The notes under the pieces: generated by a model
The model's database searches: none
What the model saw: the letters and a program-made list of their open reading frames with translations, nothing else
What the model was told of the DNA's origin: nothing
Position numbers and translations under genes: made by a program
In this document: one piece after another, positions 1 to 5,905 of the stretch
Numbering within the stretch: the first letter of the stretch is position 1
How the letters are laid out: each line of letters begins with the position of its first letter
NCBI GenBank assembly: GCA_964383365.1
Contig: CAYLHF010000073.1
Coordinates: 1-7,039, forward strand
Length of the DNA: 7,039 bases
Source: CAYLHF01 sp964383365
Lineage (GTDB): Bacteria > Bacteroidota > Rhodothermia > Rhodothermales > UBA10348
Reading direction: 5' to 3'

Positions 1-1053
1 CGAGGCATCGAACGAGACGGTGAACTCCCCGGCGTCGACCCACTTGTTGACCAACCGGGCGACCTGTTTTCCGAGTACATCGTAGACTTCCAGGTTTACA
101 AACGCCCTCTCGGCAACCGCGAAACGAATGTTGGTCACCGGGTTGAACGGATTTGGATAGTTTTGAAAGAGCGTAAACCCGGAGGGTAATTCTTCCCCGG
201 GTAACCGCTCTATGGACGTCGTTACGGCCGAGAAGCATTCCGAGAACTCAGAGGTATTACCCCCCGAATCGGTAGCCGTCGCTGTGACAGCGTCACCCAG
301 GTTGATGACTGCGCTGACGTCTGCTGAGAACGATCCAACTCCTCCTCCGCCAGTCTCGGTCGAGGTGCTGCCAATATAGCGCTGTCCCTCTCCGTTCCCA
401 CTCGCGTCGCATCCATCACTTGCGAACAGATCGATCGTGAATGATGTGTTCGCGGTAGATGAAAGAGACCCCTCGACGTGTCCGTTTTCGGAGGTTACTA
501 CGGTCAGATCAGGATAATTCTGAATGTTGTTTGCTCCGGAATCTGCGTCACCTGTATCGTTCGTCGTGCGTCCATCACCGCCGAGATCAATACCGACTCC
601 ACCGTTCGAATGAACACGATTTCGTTCGAGTCGATTCCCGGCGCCGGAGAGTATTACAATTCCGGCTCCGCCATTCGTCGCGAGTTCGTTATCCGAGACA
701 ATAGTTCCACTCGCATTGGTGATCCGAATTCCGTCACCATCGAATCCGTGGATGAACACGCCGCTGACCGTACTTCCGTCTCCTTCGATTCGGAGTCCTA
801 CAGCACCCGTTCCGGCCTGGGATCCATCGATTTCAAGCACTCCTGCACCCTCCAATATGATGGGAGCCGTGAAGGCTGGAAGTGGACTCTGAGGAGTAAT
901 TACGACGTTGCTTCCTCTCTTTCCCAGGGCGGAAAAATTGAGTACGATGGGAGTGCCGCTCGCGTTGGCCTCTTCGATGGCAGCCCGAAGGGAGCAGCTA
1001 CCAGCCCCATCGCCACAGATGCCATCACCCGGATTGGAATCGCCGCCATCGCC
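1..1053 (-). repeat. C-terminal cassette copy 1: CSLREA, beta-helix, Ig-like sandwich, T9SS tail (cut by window edge)
   Basis: Residues 1579-1929 of the giant protein. The start is GDGGDSNPGDGIC followed by CSLRAAIEEANA. Next come beta-helix turns (GVFIHGFDGDGIRI, GAGNRLERNRVHSNGG), GCDASGNGEGQR, ATDSGGNTSEFSEC and the sorting tail NYPNPFNPVT. It aligns end to end with the other copy, and the Cys-Cys spacings (7 and 58 residues) are the same in both. Bases 1-25 are identical to 5987-6011. The last ~26 residues are outside the window. Confidence 0.9.
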
Positions 1054-4000
1054 CACCGTCGTAACCGGCCGGACGGCGACAATCCGGAGCAGGTAGTCTT
1101 CCACCTCCCCAACTCCTCCAAAGCCATCGAACCGATCGACGCCCCATCCAGAGAAGCGAACGCGCGCGAACGTTGGCCCTTTCGATGCATCTGTCGGAAC
1201 CGATATCGTCAGAGAGTCTCTCAAGGGAGAAACCCCCAGGGCGGTTGCGACGCGTTCACCCGTGTCGCCCCAATCACCGTCCCGATTCCAGTCGATCCAC
1301 ATGTCTATGAAACCGGCCGTATGGGGTGTGAAAATGACTCGGCCATCTGTTCCGAGCACAGCACCTGAAACGGCAAACCGGCCTCCACCGCTTCGCGCTG
1401 CCGAAATGGTCACGAATCCGTCCGTAAAGGAGACGCCATCTTCATCATCTCGGCCGTCCTCGTCATCTCCTACGGCGAAGACACTCGGAATGCCGTTTGA
1501 CTCAGAATCTACGAGGTCGCCGATTCGCATTGCGGCAGCCACTCTATGAAATGCTCCTCCCCTCGAAACGGTCGTCGGATAGCCAAAGGGGACGGTCGGT
1601 CTGTCGGGATCCTCGGCTTCTGGTGCATCGCCGTAATCGTAGGAGAAAAAGACGTAATCTTCCACTTCACCGTCTGGTGCCACACCGCCAGCGCCGAGAC
1701 CGCCTGCACGACTGATACGGAGTCGGACGTAGCCGAGCGAAGATCCGGGGTCTGCCGTTCCAGGGGCAGACTTGACCGTGTTGGTGCCAGCTGAAACGGC
1801 CGCAGACGCAATCACCTTTTCGGACGGAAGTCCCGGAAGAATCCCGTCATTCAGGACCCCGTCATCATTCAAATCAACAAAGACATCCAGGAACCCCCCT
1901 CCTCCACTCGAATCAGTGACATCAACTATGACCTCGATTGACCCGTCAGCGAGAATAGAGATTCCCCCCAAACCGTCTTCGTCATCGGGTCCGCCTGTCC
2001 CGGAAATATTTCCGTCATCTCCATCCGCAAGAATAGAAGGTTGTCCATCTCCTTCGGCGTCAATGCGCGTTCCGAGGATGATTCCATTCGGAATGATCAC
2101 GTGTGCTGCACCCCCGGCTGCGGCTAGCGTACGATAACAATCTCCTGTGGCAGGTCTCGGACACGCAGTCGCGAGATCAGTTCGTGGTGCGGGAAGATCA
2201 CCCCAGTCAAGCTGGGCGGAATTACCGAACGCATACCGGGTCGCATTCGTCTCGCCAGCGGTCGCTGTCACCGGGTATGCGTTGCCACTCGGTTGGGTGA
2301 TCTGCGAACCCGGCGGGACCTGTTCACGAATGGTATACGCTCCATCGGAGACATTCCTGAACCAGAACAGACCTTGTTCGGAGGCGGGGTCGATGCGTCC
2401 GTCGGCGTTCGTGTCCATCGTCATGGTGGTGTCGCGCATGGCGACGACACCGGTACTGTCCACGAGTTCAATCACGATACCATTCAGACGAGGCTCAGCA
2501 TCGTCCGCACCGTTGCCATTCAGGTCGACATACTTGTGTCCATGAAAAGACCCTGGCGTGGGCGGCTTGTTACCGAAATTCCTATCCGTGACGTCATCGC
2601 CGCTCTTGAGTTCGATGACATAGGTGTCGCTGCCCACCGAACTCACAGGCGGCTGCGCGTTATTCTGATCGTTTGGAGACGTCTGATTCCACCCTGAGCG
2701 GGATTCTTCCGACACGGAATACGTTCCCGGTGGCAACTCGGCGAATATGTACATCGGAAAGCCCAGGGGGTCCACCGATCCCTGGGTCGTCGTCCGGGTA
2801 CTGGAAAGGGGTACGAATGCTCCGAGCGTCCCTGTTTCGATTCTGCCGAGGAATATTTTCCATCCGGACAATGGGGCCTCGAGGCCATTAATGAGATCCC
2901 ATATCCCGTCGCCGTCATCGTCCTGCCACTTGTATCCCGATATTGTGGCCGGTCGGTAGCTGCCAAACGTTGTCGTGGTCGTACCACCACCCGATGGAAT
3001 ACTCACGATCCGTTCCCGATTGGCTGGTACCGATGGCGACCATCCTTCACGAACAACCGTTCTCAGACGGACCGTTCCCGGAGCGAGACCGGTGAAGGTA
3101 GCATTTCCATCCGAATCTGTCGTTTTGCTTCCGAGTGATTCGGTCCCGGTAGCCAGAATGCGCTCGCCTGTGACGGTCACACCGGGCACGCCTTTCTCAG
3201 TTGAACCGGGAGATCCGTCGCCGTCTTCATCTTCATAGACAAATACCACTGCTCGTGATGAAAATGTTCGAGCGTAGAAGACGAGTTGCTGCTGCGCGCT
3301 GCGACTCACGAACGTGACCGGCTGACACCAGATGGTCGTTACTGTCGGTGCGATGACCTCGATAGTGCTGGTCGTAAAAGCGCAGGCCTGGGTGGTCAAC
3401 AGGGATGTAGAAACAAACTGAACGGTACCGGGCGATTCAGTGCCCGTAAGACCGGACGGCTCCCCAGAATCCTTTGCACCGTTACTGTTCAGGTCCAGGA
3501 AGAACTCGAAATCGTCAATAAACGACTCTCCTGTGTCCTGTGCTCCATTTCCGTTTGCGTCATTGACGAGCGTCACAAGGAGAGGCCCCGGGTTGAACCA
3601 GTTGCCGAATCCGGTGGAGAGTACGTTGTTGCCGCTGGTGAGATTGAATTGGATAGAAGGGCCGTTCGCCGGAAAGCTCTGATGAGACGTATTGGTCTGG
3701 GCTTCAGTAAGGGTGACGAGTCCGGGCAAGAGGTTTGTAAACGTTCCAAATCCGCTAGAATTGGTCGGGTTCACGAGGGTTGTTGACGTGTTGCTCCGAT
3801 CGGCCAACAGTGGGCCGTTCCCTGTCAGGGTCAATTGCCACAGTTCAATTGGAACATCATCTGAATCTCGTATACCATTTCCCAGAATGTCCTCGAATTT
3901 TGGTACGGTTAACGTGACAGGCACGACGAGTCCGAAATCGAGGTTTTCTATTGCCGATCCGCCGAATGTAAATGTGTGGAACCCGTCACTCGGCGCATGG

Positions 4001-5787
4001 ATAAATTCGACATCGTCGATTTGCAGGTCGACACGGTAAATACCCACGGTCGGAGGTGAAAACGAATACGAACCGTTGGAGTCCGTCGTGGTGGTCTGAT
4101 TCGGTTGCCCATTACCTGAGAGCGTGACAGTTCGTCCGGCCAAGGGCGTTTCGGAAGTTCCGAAGAGCCGGTTGCCGTCAGCGTCTACAAATACGACTCC
4201 ACGTACCGTTAGTGGTTGTTGTGTAAAGAATAAAACGGTTTGTGGGGCGTTGCTACTTCTAAGCTGTACCAACTGGCACCGATCAGTCGGCGTGGGTAGT
4301 ATCTGGACGAAAAGATTAGGAGACTCAGGACAGATGGACACGTCTCCTAAAAATGTCGGATCAAAGAACCCGACACCATTTGAGAGTGTTGTCGAGAGTT
4401 CGCCGGTATCCCTGACCTGGTCTCCGTCCTGATCTATAAAAAAGTCAAAATTTCCCCACGGAAGTTCACCGGAGTCCTGAACTCCATTTCCGTTCGCATC
4501 CAAGATATTTTGGAATGTCACCCTTCCCGGATTGAACCAGTTGCCGTAGCCGTTAGAAAATACATTATTGCCACTGGTAAGGGTAAAGGACAGCGTGCCA
4601 CCACCCGAGGGGAAACTCTGATGGGAGGTCGATGACTGCGTTTCAGACAGGGTGACGGAACCGGGTCGGAGGTTGGTAAATGACAGAAAGCCCGTTGAAT
4701 TAGTGAGCCCGGAGACGGTGGTTGACGTGTTGTTCGCTGCAAAAATGGGATTAGCGCCTGTCAGGCTGTAATTCCAGTTTTCAAGGAAAGAGTCCCCGAC
4801 ATCGCGCGTGCCGTTTCCGAGAAAATCCTGCCATTTTCCGATTGTCACCGTTATTGGGGTAATCAGTCCAAAATTTGCCGTCACTGTCGACGTGCCGGGA
4901 TTGATGATCGTCCAGGCACTCCCGCTCGGACTGAGTGCAAACCGTTCCCCAGCTTCAACACGGACTACATTTGAACTGGTAAGTACAGGGGAAAACGTAT
5001 ACTTCCCGTCGGAGGTAGTCGTCTGCTCCGGTTCGCCCACGTCTTTTTTGCCGTTATTATTGGTATCGATATACACGATGATCCCCGGGAGTACCATTTC
5101 GCCGGCATCGATATTTCCGTCACCGTTTGTGTCCTCCCAGACTGTTCCCGTGATTGTAGCTCCGCCACCAACGTCAACTGATGCCGTAGCCGTGTTATTG
5201 CTCGTGTTTGGATCGACTTCGTTCTGTGTCGAGGTAAGACTGACCTGAAACGTACCCGGCTGATCCACCGTTACCTCCAGTTCGACGATCTCCGTTGATC
5301 CATTCGGGAAGGACTGAGCGGTACAGGTTAGATTTGGCTCAGTAAATTGACACGTCTCGAAAAATTGATTTCCGAATACACTTCCTACTGCCGTTCCGTT
5401 TGGTAATGTCAGGATCAGTTGGACGTTAAACACATCGAATGGACCACCATTCGTGGTAGCCGTGTTATCAAATGTGGATAACACCCTGAACGGGGTACCG
5501 GCGACGGGTGCGCTCGTATTGAATGCGACGTGTACCTGAGAATCTGATCTCCTTAAAATTGTTCGTCCAGGCGTCCTTTCGGCGTCCGATTCGAGCCGAA
5601 CCGTGGATGACAATATGTGCGGCGTCGAAAAAGAAACGTATGCAGATTCCGGCGCGACCGACCTCGCCGGCGTAGCAGACTCGAAGGCCGATTGTCCTGT
5701 GGGAAGTGTGGACTGCCCCACAGCCGTCATGGAATTAAACGCTACGAGAAGACAGAGTACGGCAAGGCGGCGGGCGGTTCGTTGCAT
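1..5787 (-). CDS. Giant modular secreted protein (SdrD-B array, GEVED x2, CSLREA/beta-helix, T9SS tail), 3' end outside window
   Basis: The frame is uninterrupted for 1929 codons and runs off the left edge. Order of parts (residues from the ATG at 5787): signal peptide 1-24; DUF11/CARDB-like beta-sandwich about 60-209 ending NNTATASV, with C146 and C155 as a possible disulfide; SdrD-B/Cna-B-like modules 210-1189; GEVED domains 1192-1382 and 1384-1569; CSLREA motif region 1578-1609; right-handed beta-helix about 1610-1765; Ig-like sandwich about 1770-1855 (C1793, C1851); T9SS sorting tail from about 1872. No catalytic motif is seen. By family knowledge such proteins cross the outer membrane by T9SS and are anchored or released; an adhesive or structural role is inferred. 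An in-frame ATG at 5799 (adds MPPV) is an alternative start with a weak GGA five bases upstream, and an in-frame stop lies at 5824-5826. I prefer 5787 because it gives a compact basic n-region, but the choice is open. The stop is expected about 81 bases beyond base 1. Confidence 0.95.
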   Translation of the reverse strand, partial: MQRTARRLAVLCLLVAFNSMTAVGQSTLPTGQSAFESATPARSVAPESAYVSFSTPHILSSTVRLESDAERTPGRTILRRSDSQVHVAFNTSAPVAGTPFRVLSTFDNTATTNGGPFDVFNVQLILTLPNGTAVGSVFGNQFFETCQFTEPNLTCTAQSFPNGSTEIVELEVTVDQPGTFQVSLTSTQNEVDPNTSNNTATASVDVGGGATITGTVWEDTNGDGNIDAGEMVLPGIIVYIDTNNNGKKDVGEPEQTTTSDGKYTFSPVLTSSNVVRVEAGERFALSPSGSAWTIINPGTSTVTANFGLITPITVTIGKWQDFLGNGTRDVGDSFLENWNYSLTGANPIFAANNTSTTVSGLTNSTGFLSFTNLRPGSVTLSETQSSTSHQSFPSGGGTLSFTLTSGNNVFSNGYGNWFNPGRVTFQNILDANGNGVQDSGELPWGNFDFFIDQDGDQVRDTGELSTTLSNGVGFFDPTFLGDVSICPESPNLFVQILPTPTDRCQLVQLRSSNAPQTVLFFTQQPLTVRGVVFVDADGNRLFGTSETPLAGRTVTLSGNGQPNQTTTTDSNGSYSFSPPTVGIYRVDLQIDDVEFIHAPSDGFHTFTFGGSAIENLDFGLVVPVTLTVPKFEDILGNGIRDSDDVPIELWQLTLTGNGPLLADRSNTSTTLVNPTNSSGFGTFTNLLPGLVTLTEAQTNTSHQSFPANGPSIQFNLTSGNNVLSTGFGNWFNPGPLLVTLVNDANGNGAQDTGESFIDDFEFFLDLNSNGAKDSGEPSGLTGTESPGTVQFVSTSLLTTQACAFTTSTIEVIAPTVTTIWCQPVTFVSRSAQQQLVFYARTFSSRAVVFVYEDEDGDGSPGSTEKGVPGVTVTGERILATGTESLGSKTTDSDGNATFTGLAPGTVRLRTVVREGWSPSVPANRERIVSIPSGGGTTTTTFGSYRPATISGYKWQDDDGDGIWDLINGLEAPLSGWKIFLGRIETGTLGAFVPLSSTRTTTQGSVDPLGFPMYIFAELPPGTYSVSEESRSGWNQTSPNDQNNAQPPVSSVGSDTYVIELKSGDDVTDRNFGNKPPTPGSFHGHKYVDLNGNGADDAEPRLNGIVIELVDSTGVVAMRDTTMTMDTNADGRIDPASEQGLFWFRNVSDGAYTIREQVPPGSQITQPSGNAYPVTATAGETNATRYAFGNSAQLDWGDLPAPRTDLATACPRPATGDCYRTLAAAGGAAHVIIPNGIILGTRIDAEGDGQPSILADGDDGNISGTGGPDDEDGLGGISILADGSIEVIVDVTDSSGGGGFLDVFVDLNDDGVLNDGILPGLPSEKVIASAAVSAGTNTVKSAPGTADPGSSLGYVRLRISRAGGLGAGGVAPDGEVEDYVFFSYDYGDAPEAEDPDRPTVPFGYPTTVSRGGAFHRVAAAMRIGDLVDSESNGIPSVFAVGDDEDGRDDEDGVSFTDGFVTISAARSGGGRFAVSGAVLGTDGRVIFTPHTAGFIDMWIDWNRDGDWGDTGERVATALGVSPLRDSLTISVPTDASKGPTFARVRFSGWGVDRFDGFGGVGEVEDYLLRIVAVRPVTTVGDGGDSNPGDGICGDGAGSCSLRAAIEEANASGTPIVLNFSALGKRGSNVVITPQSPLPAFTAPIILEGAGVLEIDGSQAGTGAVGLRIEGDGSTVSGVFIHGFDGDGIRITNASGTIVSDNELATNGGAGIVILSGAGNRLERNRVHSNGGVGIDLGGDGRTTNDTGDADSGANNIQNYPDLTVVTSENGHVEGSLSSTANTSFTIDLFASDGCDASGNGEGQRYIGSTSTETGGGGVGSFSADVSAVINLGDAVTATATDSGGNTSEFSECFSAVTTSIERLPGEELPSGFTLFQNYPNPFNPVTNIRFAVAERAFVNLEVYDVLGKQVARLVNKWVDAGEFTVSFDAS
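1081..1638 (-). other. GEVED domain 2 (coding)
   Basis: Residues 1384-1569. It follows the same plan as the preceding domain: YDYGDAPEA, GGAFHRV...IGDLVDSESNGIPS, GDDEDGRDDEDGVSF, DMWIDWNRDGDWGDTGE, ARVRFSGWG and GEVEDYLLRI. It joins directly to the first GEVED domain without a linker and leads straight into the CSLREA region, so the two form a rigid pair between the SdrD-B stalk and the beta-helix. Confidence 0.88.
1642..2214 (-). other. GEVED domain 1 (coding)
   Basis: Residues 1192-1382. The domain opens with LDWGDLPAP, passes through GAAHVII...LGTRIDAEGDGQPS, GDDGN and DDEDGLGG, has a VFVDLNDDGVLND strand-loop, and closes with GYVRLRIS and DGEVEDYVFF. This is the order known for GEVED domains of secreted bacterial proteins, where the Asp-rich stretches probably bind metal. 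The molecular role is unknown. Adjacent GEVED copies are common. Confidence 0.85.
2953..3924 (-). repeat. Internal tandem repeat unit B (three modules, coding)
   Basis: Residues 622-945 repeat the order of unit A: PKFEDILGNGIRD, NTSTT, SSGFGTFTNLLPG, TSHQSFP, LTSGNNV, GNWFNPG, DANGNGAQDTGE, a cysteine pair (C802, C821), then a module with DEDGDG and GLAPGTVRLR ending TTTTTFGSYR. The copies have diverged, and the third module differs most. This points to an old duplication kept in frame, not a recent slippage event. Confidence 0.85.
3925..4860 (-). repeat. Internal tandem repeat unit A (three modules, coding)
   Basis: Residues 310-621 (312 aa) form a three-module block duplicated in the next 324 residues. 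Shared landmarks are a GK.QDFLGNGTRD-type start, NTSTT, STGF..FTNL.PG.VTL.E, TSHQSFP, LTSGNNV and GNWFNPG, then DANGNG.QD.GE, a spaced cysteine pair (C486, C504), and a final module closing with NLDFGLV. DNA similarity to unit B is clear in the central module boundary, for example 4501-4640 against 3541-3680. Confidence 0.85.
5716..5787 (-). other. Sec signal peptide of the giant protein
   Basis: The first residues are MQRTARRLAVLCLLVAFNSM followed by TAVGQS. This gives a basic n-region (R3, R6, R7), a hydrophobic core (L8-F17) and a small-residue c-region, with likely cleavage after AVG (residue 24) or after A22. C12 lies inside the core without a lipobox, so a lipoprotein is unlikely. Sec export to the periplasm fits the C-terminal T9SS sorting tail found in the same protein. 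Confidence 0.8.
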
Positions 5788-5905
5788 GACAGGAGGCATC
5801 TGGTTCCGGGTGGAGACGCAATCCTAATAGAATTAATCAATTAATGCAAATTGTTTCGATTTTCCACGTTCTGTGCAAAACGACTCATTTGCCGAAAACG
5901 CGTCG
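5788..5905 (-). promoter_or_regulatory. Intergenic region with a candidate Bacteroidota-type promoter
   Basis: This 118-base gap between the stop of gene 2 and the start of gene 1 is AT-rich in its middle. On the minus strand a TTTG (5876-5879) is followed 21 bases later by ACAATTTG (5847-5854), a partial match to the -33 TTTG / -7 TAnnTTTG pattern of Bacteroidota. Nearer the gene there is TTTGCA...TATTAG with 15-base spacing, a weaker sigma70-like alternative. An ATTAAT-N2-ATTAAT near-palindrome lies at 5832-5845. No strong Shine-Dalgarno or convincing terminator hairpin is seen. Gene 1 may have its own promoter or be read through from gene 2. Confidence 0.25.

Larger units (their letters stand above)
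2221..5160 (-). repeat. Array of about nine SdrD-B/Cna-B-like modules (coding)
   Basis: Residues 210-1189 form successive ~95-130 residue modules. Each starts with a strand like ITGTVWED, ISGYKWQD or FHGHKYVDL, followed by an Asp-rich loop (DxNGDG..D.GE) and, in the better-kept modules, a PG-type turn (LPPGTYSVSE, LAPGTVRLR) and a closing FGN/FGL strand. Approximate modules: 210-309, 310-421, 422-527, 528-621, 622-734, 735-843, 844-945, 946-1076, 1077-1189. The last two match the SdrD-B pattern best, and 422-527 and 735-843 are the most divergent. In known proteins such modules form rod-like stalks that bind calcium. Confidence 0.8.

Noticed and set aside
478..1368. 296-codon plus-strand open frame
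   Set aside because: It lies in exact antisense codon register to the giant gene. Its openness only reflects a lack of TTA, CTA and TCA codons in that stretch. Its translation shows no recognisable motif, while the minus strand encodes GEVED, CSLREA and beta-helix segments.
3286..5248. Several plus-strand open frames of 100-166 codons (for example 3286-3786 and 4808-5248)
   Set aside because: All overlap the continuous minus-strand reading frame with recognisable modules. Their translations are Arg/Ser/Pro-rich, as expected of shadows.
5716..5787. Lipoprotein signal with Cys at residue 12
   Set aside because: The residues before the cysteine (AVL) do not fit a lipobox and the cysteine is within the hydrophobic core. 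The AVG-QS site fits ordinary cleavage.
5874..5905. Possible terminator after gene 2 (CGAC...GTCG followed by TTTT on the minus strand)
   Set aside because: The stem is only four base pairs with a long loop and a short T run, too weak to support.
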